Below, piece by piece: positions 1 through 8,538 of a DNA stretch of 64,000 bases. The translations under genes were made by a program, and so were the position numbers. Origin of the DNA: Dyadobacter subterraneus (GTDB lineage Bacteria > Bacteroidota > Bacteroidia > Cytophagales > Spirosomataceae); contig NZ_JACYGY010000002.1 in NCBI RefSeq assembly GCF_015221875.1, positions 1,239,573 through 1,303,572 of the forward strand. Direction: 5' to 3'. The notes beneath the pieces were generated by a model. It did not search any database, was not told the origin of the DNA, and saw only the letters and a program-made list of their open reading frames with translations. The first letter of the stretch is position 1; every line of letters starts with the position of its first letter.

Positions 1-29
1 TGCTGTTTCTAAATGATTCTTAATGAAAA

Positions 30-1607
30 TCACTTTGTTCCGTTTGTTAGAACAAGCAACTGTGGAAAGGATGTAATTCCTTGAAAAATCAATGTCGTCA
101 GTTCTGAAAGATTGTGAAAGTAGGAACCTAAGACAATGTCTTGATCGCCGTCATGGTCAAAATCAGCAGCATCCATTGTTAGCCACTTTCCATTAGCCGC
201 TGCCGGTGTGGAAAATGCTTTGAAGTGAAGTTCTCCTTCGTTAGATAAATAAATAAATCTTTGTTCTGGATTGTCAAGTTCGGTGTAAAAGGAAATAGCA
301 GCCAGGTCAATATCTCCATCGTTGTCAAAATCCCGTGCAATGGCTTTGCTTGTACCGTATAAAGGATAAAAGAACATTTGTTTAAAATTGTCTTTACCAT
401 CATTCAGATAGATTCGGACGCCGTGGTAATTTTTTTTCACCGCCGAATAATCCCAATTGTCTCCATTGGTCAGAAGGATATCCTGAAAGCCGTCCTGATT
501 AAAATCGGTAAGCTCAAAATAACTTGCGCCAAAAAGTGGTTGAAAACGCATCAAAGTTTTTTCCTGAAACTTACCATTTCCAAGATTATAAAAAATGGCC
601 ATTTCTTCCCGAGCCTGTGCCATGAGCACCATGACATCAGGTTTTTTGTCATGATTGAAATCTGCGATCTCCACTTTTCTGGCTCCGGGAAAAGCTTTTA
701 AGACATGCTCTTTGGTTGGCTGAAAGTTATCATACCAAAACAATTTTCCGGAATGATTTCCAAATTCGCAGATAAGAGCATCTTCCTTACCATCCATATT
801 GATATCTGAGGAAACGAATTGTACCGGCCGGTGCAATCCTTCGATATTAAGGTAAGAAGATTTGGTTTTTTGTTCAAGTGCAAGTGATAACAGCCGGCCG
901 GAACGTTGCTCGGACGGTTTAAAACTCCCGATCATAAGTAAACGTGGCGCTGCATAAGCCGGAAAATCTATATCTGTTGGAGGACTATCAATCGATTTGG
1001 TTTCTTTTAAATTGAACTGGTTGTCTAAAATATATAAAGTATTCTGGGCGTCGCCAACATAAAGTCGTGACGTCGATTTGTCAAATTTTAGTAAAGTAGT
1101 TTGTGGAAAAGGTTTGTCTCCCAACATGATTTCCTGCGTTTTAAACAGAGGAAGATTGGCTGTTATTGGTAAAACGTTTCTTTGAGGAAGTGGCATTGCC
1201 GGTGCTTCTAATTCAAAATATGCCACAATTTTTGCCCACTCATCGTCTGAAACAATTTGATTTTCAGGATAAATATCAAGATCACGTATCCGTTTTTTTT
1301 CTTCTTCCGGCAAATCTTGATAAGGATTTCTTCCTGCACTTTTTACGCCAAGACGCAGCCCCATATTGGGTAAAACAGAAGTAATCCAAGTATTTTTATC
1401 TAATAGCGACGGATCTGGGAGGATATGACAGCTTTGACAATATTGTCCCGCCAATTCCTTGCCTGTTAATGAATCCGAAGTTTGTTTTTGAATTAAATCA
1501 GGAGAGGTTATAGTTGTATGATTTTCATTTTCAGTCCGTGAAAATGAAAATATCCAAATGGAAATAAAACTGATAACAATAGGTTTCGTGTAAGGTATTT
1601 TCTGCAT
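30..1607 (-). CDS. FG-GAP/VCBS repeat protein with c-type heme motif
   Basis: Exported or membrane-anchored protein of 525 aa from the preferred start. A hydrophobic segment (about residues 9-24) follows a basic N-terminus. A single heme c motif, CQSCH, lies at residues 57-61, followed by a beta-propeller region with repeated Asp-rich FG-GAP/VCBS loops (for example DFNHDKKPD, DFDNDGDID, DFDHDGDQD) of the calcium-binding type. The reading frame is open up to an alternative start at 1724, 13 nt past the argH stop, but those extra 39 residues are hydrophilic and would bury the signal segment, so 1607 is preferred. It may be co-transcribed with argH. An extracytoplasmic redox or binding role is inferred; the substrate is unknown. 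Confidence 0.8.
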   Translation of the reverse strand: MQKIPYTKPIVISFISIWIFSFSRTENENHTTITSPDLIQKQTSDSLTGKELAGQYCQSCHILPDPSLLDKNTWITSVLPNMGLRLGVKSAGRNPYQDLPEEEKKRIRDLDIYPENQIVSDDEWAKIVAYFELEAPAMPLPQRNVLPITANLPLFKTQEIMLGDKPFPQTTLLKFDKSTSRLYVGDAQNTLYILDNQFNLKETKSIDSPPTDIDFPAYAAPRLLMIGSFKPSEQRSGRLLSLALEQKTKSSYLNIEGLHRPVQFVSSDINMDGKEDALICEFGNHSGKLFWYDNFQPTKEHVLKAFPGARKVEIADFNHDKKPDVMVLMAQAREEMAIFYNLGNGKFQEKTLMRFQPLFGASYFELTDFNQDGFQDILLTNGDNWDYSAVKKNYHGVRIYLNDGKDNFKQMFFYPLYGTSKAIARDFDNDGDIDLAAISFYTELDNPEQRFIYLSNEGELHFKAFSTPAAANGKWLTMDAADFDHDGDQDIVLGSYFHNLSELTTLIFQGITSFPQLLVLTNGTK

Positions 1608-1737
1608 TTGCTGAGGTACAACAAGCTTATTTTTTGAAAGAAATATTTCGGGATTAAAAAAGAAATCAACCCTTCCCGGGACATGCCCTATATTAACTTC
1701 TTTAGTGACCTCGATGATTTTCAAACGCCGTGTATTA

Positions 1738-3072
1738 TCAAACCGTAAGATTATCCAAAGCAGCTTTTACATTATCAAACCCAAACCGCGCCAGTTCATT
1801 ATCCATTCGCGCCTTGATCAAATCATTTTGCAAATTTCCGATACTTCCTTCATGCGTATGTTTCAATTCGCGAGGTGCAACATAACTACCGTCACCGATT
1901 TCCGCTCCAACCTGACGGTATGCATCCCGGAAGGGCACGCCATTAATTACCAGTTCATTCACACGCTCCACACTGAAAAGTAAATCATACTTTGGGTCAT
2001 CCAGTAGATTTCGTTTCACTTTGATATTTTCAAGCATAAAAGCTGCAATATCCAGACAATCCAGAATTTCGTCAAAAGCAGGCATAAGGATTTCTTTCAA
2101 AAGCTGCATATCGCGGTGATAACCCGAAGGAAGATTGCTCAAAACCATCGTAATTTCCATTGGAAGCGCTTTCATCCGGTTTGTTTTGGCACGAAGCAAT
2201 TCTGCAACGTCCGGATTTTTTTTATGCGGCATAATGCTGCTGCCCGTCGTAAGATCATCTGGTAGAACGATGAAACTAAAATTCTGACTATTATATAAGC
2301 AAACATCCATGGCGAGGCGGGAAACCGTTGCAGCCACAGAAGAAATGGCTGTTAAAGCAGCCTGTTCCGTACGTCCGCGGCTCATTTGCGCATAAACCAC
2401 ATTATGATGCATACCTTCAAATCCTAACAATTCAGTAGTCAGTGTGCGATTTAGAGGAAAAGAAGAACCATAACCTGCGCCTGATCCCAGCGGATTCCGA
2501 TTGGCTAAACGATATGCGGCATTTAATTGAATCACATCGTCGATCAAACCTTCGGCATAAGCGCCAAACCACAAGCCAAAAGAAGAAGGCATGGCAATTT
2601 GCAAATGCGTGTAACCCGGTAGAAGATCATTTTTATGTTCTTCCGATTTCCTGATCAATACATCAAAAAGTTTTTCGGTAGCCTGAACAACCTGAAAAAG
2701 ACGGTCGCGGGTATACAGTTTCATATCAACCAAAACCTGGTCGTTACGTGAACGTCCGCTATGAATTTTTTTACCGATGTCGCCTAATTTGCGCGTCAGC
2801 ATCAATTCAACCTGTGAATGAACATCTTCGACGCCATCTTCAATCACAAAATTGCCTTGCTGGATTTGTGCGTAAATTTCAATTAGTTCTGCTTTCAATG
2901 CAGTCAAATCGTCTGCCGTAAGTAAGCCGATTGTTTCAAGCATCGTTGCATGTGCAAGATTTCCAAGCACATCAAATTCAGCCAGATGTAAATCCATTTC
3001 ACGATCACGACCAACAGTGAAACGTTCTATTTTTTCAGAAGTAACGGTATTTTCTTTTTGCCAGAGTTTCAA
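1738..3072 (-). CDS. argH: argininosuccinate lyase
   Basis: Cytosolic enzyme that splits argininosuccinate into arginine and fumarate, the last step of arginine synthesis. The 444-aa length is normal. The fumarase/aspartase superfamily signature GSSIMPHKKNP is present, as are the N-terminal HSGRSRNDQ segment and the TGYTHLQ-type segment (here PGYTHLQIAMPSS). No other arg gene is adjacent, so it stands apart from an arg operon in this window. The start ATG lies just inside a region of CTCTGTG-type repeats that would form its leader; a TAnnTTTG box on the minus strand at 3167-3174 is a plausible promoter. Confidence 0.97.
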   Translation of the reverse strand: MKLWQKENTVTSEKIERFTVGRDREMDLHLAEFDVLGNLAHATMLETIGLLTADDLTALKAELIEIYAQIQQGNFVIEDGVEDVHSQVELMLTRKLGDIGKKIHSGRSRNDQVLVDMKLYTRDRLFQVVQATEKLFDVLIRKSEEHKNDLLPGYTHLQIAMPSSFGLWFGAYAEGLIDDVIQLNAAYRLANRNPLGSGAGYGSSFPLNRTLTTELLGFEGMHHNVVYAQMSRGRTEQAALTAISSVAATVSRLAMDVCLYNSQNFSFIVLPDDLTTGSSIMPHKKNPDVAELLRAKTNRMKALPMEITMVLSNLPSGYHRDMQLLKEILMPAFDEILDCLDIAAFMLENIKVKRNLLDDPKYDLLFSVERVNELVINGVPFRDAYRQVGAEIGDGSYVAPRELKHTHEGSIGNLQNDLIKARMDNELARFGFDNVKAALDNLTV

Positions 3073-3087
3073 AATCAGTAGACGAAT

Positions 3088-3372
3088 TATGGTTACACAG
3101 AGGTACGCAGAGTAGGAATGAGAAACACAGAGGTGTTATTCCCAGTCAATCATGCGCTTAATGCTACAAATTTACAATCAATTGAGGAAACTCGGAGGAA
3201 ATTGTTTTGCTAATATATTAGATTACACAGAGGTGCACAGAGCGGACTCCGCGCGGACAAAAAGAGGGACACAGAGGAATCGTAATTAAAAAGAAAGAAG
3301 TATTTAAATAAAATCTCTGTGTCCCCGCGCGGCGTCCGCTCTTTTTATCTCTGTGGTTCTCTGTGTAACCTA
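3088..3372. repeat. CTCTGTG/CACAGAG intergenic inverted repeats
   Basis: The 315-bp gap between argH and the NlpC/P60 gene is largely made of repeated ACACAGAGG words (about 3093, 3124, 3224, 3269) facing complementary CTCTGTGT words (about 3314-3320, 3350-3366). Between them are GC-rich segments (CGGACTCCGCGCGGAC against CGCGGCGTCCGCTC) that can pair. Related blocks occur at 24966-25067 and 34660-34773. No coding capacity is supported. Confidence 0.75.
3167..3174 (-). promoter_or_regulatory. candidate -7 element for argH
   Basis: Read on the minus strand this is TAAATTTG, matching the Bacteroidota -7 consensus TAnnTTTG. It would give a leader of about 90 nt to argH. No clear -33 TTTG is seen at the usual spacing. 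Confidence 0.4.
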
Positions 3373-3387
3373 CAAGTAAGCAAGAAA

Positions 3388-3894
3388 TCAGTTAATCATT
3401 CGCCGGATGGCTACGAAGCGTTTTTGGTAATAATCAGCACTCAGCAGATCGTAACGTACACCGCCATTCCAGGCAGAATGTATGAAACGTACATATCCCG
3501 GGGCTATTTCGGTAATTATTCCAACATGCCCTACGCGAGAATCTTTTGAACTGTGACCTTTAAAAAAAATCAAATCACCTTTTCGTGCCTCGGAAAGATC
3601 AATTTGTTCACCTTTTTCAGATTGAGCTGCGCTTGAATGCGGCAAAAGAATATCCCATTTGCTAAAACAATAGCGCACAAAACCGGAACAATCAAAACCT
3701 TTTTTGGATGAACCGCCCGAGCGGTAACGGATATGAAGATGTTTATCGGCAAAAGAAACCAGAGATTCAATTGGGTTGAGCGTATCAGCAGCTGTTTTTG
3801 GAGGAGTTACAGTTTTTGCGTTTGCAAAATTTGACAATAAAACAGCGCAAAGAAACAGGCTTATAAGAACGGTACGTTGAATCAAATTCTGCAT
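3388..3894 (-). CDS. NlpC/P60 family cell-wall peptidase
   Basis: Secreted cysteine peptidase of 168 aa. An N-terminal signal peptide (residues 1 to about 26, ending ANA) is followed by one NlpC/P60 domain. The catalytic Cys is in FDCSGFVRYCF, the His in GHVGIITE, and the third polar residue is probably the His of RFIHSAWNGG. Family members hydrolyse peptidoglycan stem peptides, usually the D-gamma-glutamyl-diaminopimelate bond. It stands alone and is divergent from purM. No SH3 or LysM domain is present, so substrate targeting is not evident. Confidence 0.92.
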   Translation of the reverse strand: MQNLIQRTVLISLFLCAVLLSNFANAKTVTPPKTAADTLNPIESLVSFADKHLHIRYRSGGSSKKGFDCSGFVRYCFSKWDILLPHSSAAQSEKGEQIDLSEARKGDLIFFKGHSSKDSRVGHVGIITEIAPGYVRFIHSAWNGGVRYDLLSADYYQKRFVAIRRMIN

Positions 3895-4125
3895 TCAGAT
3901 TGGTTTAGGTTCTGATACTTAAACTTATGTCAATAGAAAATATTGTGTTTCCTATTAAAAACGTTAGAAGTTTAAAGATAACAAGGATTTGGCATTTAAG
4001 AAATTTTAAAGAATTAAGTTTTTGTGAACTTTCTTATTTTGCGTGTTAAGTCGTTAAGGGCCAGTGATTTTATGATTCTATTTGTCAATCGTCATGTTAA
4101 GCTTCATTCACCTCATCTTTTTTCC

Positions 4126-4133
4126 TATTTTTG
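4126..4133 (+). promoter_or_regulatory. candidate -7 element for purM
   Basis: TATTTTTG fits the Bacteroidota TAnnTTTG -7 box and would place transcription start near 4139, giving a leader of about 37 nt. The same octamer precedes rocD (43851), the GlsB-like gene (46639) and the GH3 gene (47044). A -33 TTTG is not clear. Confidence 0.5.
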
Positions 4134-4175
4134 CACCCTTCAATAAGAATATTTAGAATTAACCATACTTAACGC

Positions 4176-5348
4176 ATGGAAACCACCGACCGTTATTTGC
4201 AACGCGGCGTATCTGCATCGAAAGAAGACGTACACAAGGCAATCGAGAATATTGACAAGGGCTTATATCCAAAAGCTTTTTGCAAAATTGTTCCTGATAC
4301 GCTCGCCGGAGATCCGGAATATTGCACCATCATGCACGCGGACGGAGCGGGTACCAAAACTTCGCTGGCGTATTTGTATTGGAAAGAAACCGGTGATATT
4401 TCTGTCTGGAAAGGAATTGCACAGGATGCTATTGTAATGAACACGGATGATTTATTGTGTGTAGGCGCAACAGGTCCGATGCTTTATTCATCCACGATTG
4501 ACAGAAATAAAAACCGTATTCCGGGTGAAGTTATCGCTGAGGTGATCAACGGTGCTGAGGAAATTCTGGATATGCTGCGCAGTTATGGCGTTGAAATATA
4601 TAGTACCGGCGGTGAAACTGCTGATGTTGGAGATTTGGTGCGGACAGTTACTGTGAACAGTACAGTTATTGCCAGAATGAAGAGATCAGAAGTAGTGGAT
4701 AACGCCAACATCCAGGCTGGTGACGTCATCGTTGGTCTGGCTTCTTACGGTCAGTCGAACTACGAAACTTCTTATAACGGAGGTATGGGCAGCAACGGAC
4801 TGACCTCTGCACGTCATGACGTTTTAGGGAAATATCTTGCTGAAAAATATCCTGAAAGTTTTGATCCCGAAGTTAACAGCAATCTGATTTACAGTGGTTC
4901 AAAAAAACTGACAGATGCTGTTGAAGGAACGGATCTAAATGTGGGTCAATTAATTCTTTCTCCAACAAGAACATATGCTCCCGTAGCCAAAGCATTACTT
5001 GATGAACTTCGTCCGCAGATCCACGGCATGGTACATTGCAGCGGCGGCGGACAAACCAAGATTTTACATTTTGTTGATAATCTGCATATTATAAAAGATA
5101 ATTTACTTCCCGTTCCACCTTTGTTCCGTTTAATACAGGAAGAAAGCAAAACTTCGTGGCAGGAAATGTATAAGGTTTTTAACATGGGTCATCGTTTGGA
5201 GATTTATTTATCCGAAGAAAATGCAGCCCGTGTTATTGAAATTTCACAATCATTTGGAATCGAAGCGCAGATTATCGGAAGGGTAGAAGCTTCTCCGGTT
5301 AAAAAACTGACGATTACGAGTGAGGCTGGGACGTTTTACTACGAATAA
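4176..5348 (+). CDS. purM: phosphoribosylformylglycinamidine cyclo-ligase (AIR synthase)
   Basis: Cytosolic purine-synthesis enzyme that closes FGAM to aminoimidazole ribonucleotide with ATP. The 390-aa protein has the PurM-type glycine-rich segments HADGAGTKTSLAY, MNTDDLLCVGA, STGGETADVGD and, near the C-terminus, VFNMGHRLEIYL. Its length is above the roughly 345 aa of E. coli PurM and matches the longer Bacteroidota form as I recall it. It starts at ATG after a short AT-rich leader. The divergent neighbour is the NlpC/P60 gene; fic follows after 59 nt. Confidence 0.93.
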   Translation: METTDRYLQRGVSASKEDVHKAIENIDKGLYPKAFCKIVPDTLAGDPEYCTIMHADGAGTKTSLAYLYWKETGDISVWKGIAQDAIVMNTDDLLCVGATGPMLYSSTIDRNKNRIPGEVIAEVINGAEEILDMLRSYGVEIYSTGGETADVGDLVRTVTVNSTVIARMKRSEVVDNANIQAGDVIVGLASYGQSNYETSYNGGMGSNGLTSARHDVLGKYLAEKYPESFDPEVNSNLIYSGSKKLTDAVEGTDLNVGQLILSPTRTYAPVAKALLDELRPQIHGMVHCSGGGQTKILHFVDNLHIIKDNLLPVPPLFRLIQEESKTSWQEMYKVFNMGHRLEIYLSEENAARVIEISQSFGIEAQIIGRVEASPVKKLTITSEAGTFYYE

Positions 5349-5407
5349 CTTTTAACAATGATAAGTTCTTAAATGTTGGGTTTTGGGTTGAATACGATAT
5401 TATAAAT

Positions 5408-6484
5408 ATGCATAAGACAATTCCATTACTTCCATTTAAGCAGGATGTTGAGACAAAGGCAATTTTGAAAAAAGTTGCAAAAGCGCATCAGGCATTAGCT
5501 GAGTTAAAAGGTATTGCTAAAAGTATACCTAACGAAGCGATATTGATCAATACACTTTCTTTGCAGGAAGCGAAAGACAGTTCAGCGATTGAAAATATTA
5601 TAACTACCCATGATGAATTATATCAGAGTAATGCGCTTACCCAACAATTTGCGAGCATTGGTGCGAAAGAAGTATTTAATTACTCAAAAGCACTACAATA
5701 TGGTTTTCAAATTGTGAAGGAAACTGGTATTCTTACAAATGGCTATATTCTTCAGATACAAAGTGAAATTGAAGGTAACACGGCAGGTTTTAGAAAGCTT
5801 CCAGGAACCTCTTTAAAAAATAATCAGACTGGTGAAGTCATATACATGCCACCGCAGCATCCTGATGAAATTGTCAGATTGATGGACAATTTGGAGCATT
5901 TTATCAATGATGATGAGTTGAGTGATTTAGATCCATTAGTGAAAATGGCTATTATTCATCATCAATTTGAAAGTATTCATCCTTTTTATGATGGAAATGG
6001 GCGAACCGGACGGATTATTAATATTCTTTATCTTGTTAAACAAGATCTTTTAAACTTGCCAATTTTATATCTCAGCAGGTATATCAATCTCAATAAAAGA
6101 AAATACTACCAATTGTTACAAGAGGTAAGGAATGATGGTAATTGGGAAAGCTGGATTATGTTTATTCTTGAAGGTATTGAGAGTGTTTCAAAGCAAACCA
6201 TAGTTTTGTTAGGAGATATAAAGAACCAAATGCAGAATTATAAAAATGAAATACGATCAAATTTACCCAAAATTTATAGTCAGGATCTTTTAAATAATTT
6301 GTTCAGACATCCCTATACAAAAATAGAGTTCGTTTCAGATGAATTAGCAGTCTCTCGACAAACTGCATCTAAATATTTAGATGAATTACAAAAAATAGGA
6401 TTAATAAGTAAGGTGAAATTAGGTAAAGAGAATTACTATGTGAATAATGCTTTATACAAATTATTGATCAATGTTAACGCATAA
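5408..6484 (+). CDS. Fic-family AMP transferase with C-terminal winged helix
   Basis: Protein of 358 aa. The Fic active-site motif HPFYDGNGRTGR begins at His191, intact for nucleotide transfer (usually AMP) to a target hydroxyl. An N-terminal motif S58-x3-E62-N63 matches the inhibitory helix [S/T]xxxE[G/N] of class II Fic proteins, so the enzyme is probably self-inhibited. The C-terminal roughly 70 residues contain a helix-turn-helix-like stretch (SDELAVSRQTASKYLDEL). It begins 59 nt after purM and may be read from that promoter. The target is unknown. Codon use is AT-richer than purM, hinting at accessory status. Confidence 0.92.
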   Translation: MHKTIPLLPFKQDVETKAILKKVAKAHQALAELKGIAKSIPNEAILINTLSLQEAKDSSAIENIITTHDELYQSNALTQQFASIGAKEVFNYSKALQYGFQIVKETGILTNGYILQIQSEIEGNTAGFRKLPGTSLKNNQTGEVIYMPPQHPDEIVRLMDNLEHFINDDELSDLDPLVKMAIIHHQFESIHPFYDGNGRTGRIINILYLVKQDLLNLPILYLSRYINLNKRKYYQLLQEVRNDGNWESWIMFILEGIESVSKQTIVLLGDIKNQMQNYKNEIRSNLPKIYSQDLLNNLFRHPYTKIEFVSDELAVSRQTASKYLDELQKIGLISKVKLGKENYYVNNALYKLLINVNA

Positions 6485-6488
6485 TTAA

Positions 6489-6560
6489 TGTGTTAATAAA
6501 ATGACTTTTTTTTAACCTAATAGAAAAACATGTTAAAAAAACGACTTTTTCTTAACATGT
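6489..6560. repeat. tandem palindromic element after fic
   Basis: Two similar units lie just after the fic stop: one about 6489-6516 with GTTAATAAAATGACTT, the other 6528-6560 with the perfect arms ACATGTTAA (6528-6536) and TTAACATGT (6552-6560) around AAAAACGACTTTTTC. They could be a terminator, or an operator for the fic winged helix or the next gene. The sequence does not decide. Confidence 0.55.
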
Positions 6561-6670
6561 CACTACTTCGCAAAAATGGTTTCCTAATAAAGTAGTATTC
6601 AGGATATTACATGGCATGAATGTTGTACAAGTACTTGTACAACTATTTCTCATCGTTAAATTCATCAACC

Positions 6671-8386
6671 ATGGAAAAATTCAACCTGAAAAAAAGGATT
6701 GTAAACCTGTCAGTCCTGGTGCTTATTTGCTTGCTGCTTTGCAAAAATCAAAGTTTTTCACAGCCAACAATTTATTTTAAGTCTGTAATTTCCAGTGGAT
6801 TAAATTCTCCAATACAACTTGTCAATGCTGGTGACGGAACAAATCGAATTTTTATTGTCGAAAAAGGAGGTACTATTAAAGTATTTAATTCAGCTTTTAC
6901 CTCACTTGGTACTTTTCTCACCGTTGACGGAGTTTTAAATAGTGGCGAGCAAGGGCTGTTAAGTATGGCCTTTCACCCTGACTATGAAACGAACGGGACA
7001 TTTTTTGTTTATTACAACAATCTTGACGGCAATCTGGAAATAGCCCGATATAAAGTAAATCCCGGAAATGCTAATCTGGCTAATGAGGGATCAAAAACCA
7101 TTGTAAAAACGATTCTCCATCCTGATCAGCCAAACCATAATGGGGGTGAACTTCATTTTGGCAGTGATGGATATTTGTATCTGTCAATTGGTGATGGCGG
7201 CGGCGGTGATGATCCTAATAATAATGCACAGAATCCAACCAGACTTCTTGGTAAAATTTTGAGGATTGCGGTCAATACAACCGATGTTGGGCCCATTTAT
7301 ACAAATCCTGCCGACAATCCTTATCCTGACGGAAACGGGGGTAAAAATGAAGTTTTTGCCACAGGATTAAGAAATCCTTTTCGGTGGAGTTTTGATAGCG
7401 GAACCGGCGACATGTGGATTGGAGATGTTGGACAGGGCGCTCGGGAAGAAATTAACCATCGTACTGCCGCTACCTTATCAGCTGCGAATTATGGCTGGGG
7501 TTGTTATGAGGGAACACTTACACATAATAATGCCGATTGTATACCTAATGCCCAATATCATTTTCCTATACATGAGTATGTTACAAACAGTGCCGCAGGC
7601 AATTCTGTCGTAGGCGGGGTTGTTTACAGGGGAACGCTACATCCGGAAATGCAGGGATATTATATCGGTGGTGATTTTAAGTCGGGCAATCTTCACATCA
7701 TCGGGCCTGTAAGCGGGACTATTACAACAACCGTTCGAACTTCCACTATTACCGATGTTGCTGATTTCGGAGAGGCAGAAAATGGTGAAATTTATGCGGT
7801 TGCCTTAACATCCGGTGCCGTTTATAATCTTACACCACAGAATCCACTTCCAGTTGACCTGATCAGTTTCACAGGAGTTTCGGGCAATGAAGGTGTGAGA
7901 TTGAACTGGAAAACTGCAATGGAGAAAGATTTCCGGCAGTTTGATGTTGAGTATAGTACCAATGCAAAATCATTTTCGCAGGTAGGAAGTGTATATCCTA
8001 AAAATAGCGTAACCGGAAGTGAGTATCAGTTTTTTCACTCTGTTAACAGCGCTCAAACGCTTTATTATCGTTTGAAAATGGTAGACCAGGACGATAGTTT
8101 CAAATATTCTACCATTATCAGTATCGATTCCGGCAATGAAAATGTCAGTGCAAATTTTGTGCGTCCCTCGTTAATAGATAGTAAAATGATGCACCTTTTG
8201 ATTGAAGAACCTTTTAATTCTTTTGAACTTGTGAGTGCAAATGGAAATGTTTTGATGCGAAAAGATATTACCAATGAAAGCGGGGATTTGAATATTCCTG
8301 TTGAAAGTGTATCCTCCGGAATGTATATCGTAAGATTGCAGGGGAATGAGAGAATTTTAAATCAAAAAGTTTTGATTGTAAAATAA
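6671..8386 (+). CDS. secreted PQQ-type sugar dehydrogenase (GSDH) with T9SS domain
   Basis: Extracellular six-bladed propeller of the glucose/sorbosone dehydrogenase family, 571 aa from the ATG at 6671 (an upstream in-frame start at 6620 would displace the signal peptide). The signal peptide ends near SQSFSQ. Family features include GEQGLLSMAFHPDY, HNGGELHFGSDGYLYLSIGDGG and ATGLRNPFRWSFD. The C-terminal roughly 180 residues hold a beta-sandwich linker (FDVEYSTNAKSF) and a type IX secretion sorting domain ending MYIVRLQGNERILNQKVLIV. Sugar oxidation is inferred from family; some members use other polyols. Confidence 0.9.
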   Translation: MEKFNLKKRIVNLSVLVLICLLLCKNQSFSQPTIYFKSVISSGLNSPIQLVNAGDGTNRIFIVEKGGTIKVFNSAFTSLGTFLTVDGVLNSGEQGLLSMAFHPDYETNGTFFVYYNNLDGNLEIARYKVNPGNANLANEGSKTIVKTILHPDQPNHNGGELHFGSDGYLYLSIGDGGGGDDPNNNAQNPTRLLGKILRIAVNTTDVGPIYTNPADNPYPDGNGGKNEVFATGLRNPFRWSFDSGTGDMWIGDVGQGAREEINHRTAATLSAANYGWGCYEGTLTHNNADCIPNAQYHFPIHEYVTNSAAGNSVVGGVVYRGTLHPEMQGYYIGGDFKSGNLHIIGPVSGTITTTVRTSTITDVADFGEAENGEIYAVALTSGAVYNLTPQNPLPVDLISFTGVSGNEGVRLNWKTAMEKDFRQFDVEYSTNAKSFSQVGSVYPKNSVTGSEYQFFHSVNSAQTLYYRLKMVDQDDSFKYSTIISIDSGNENVSANFVRPSLIDSKMMHLLIEEPFNSFELVSANGNVLMRKDITNESGDLNIPVESVSSGMYIVRLQGNERILNQKVLIVK

Positions 8387-8414
8387 AATTTTGAACCATA
8401 TATTTTTTCGTTTG

Positions 8415-8453
8415 AACCATCAATATTATGCTCCTGTGCATATATTGATGGTT
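8415..8453 (+). terminator. hairpin terminator after the GSDH gene
   Basis: Perfect 12-bp arms AACCATCAATAT (8415-8426) and ATATTGATGGTT (8442-8453) are followed by a run of T. It lies 28 nt after the stop codon. Confidence 0.9.
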
Positions 8454-8538
8454 TTTTTTCAAAAAAGAAAATTAACTTTCCGTCTGGGATTTCTCTACGG
8501 AAATGAATTTCGCCTTTTGTATTAGAAACTAAAATTTT

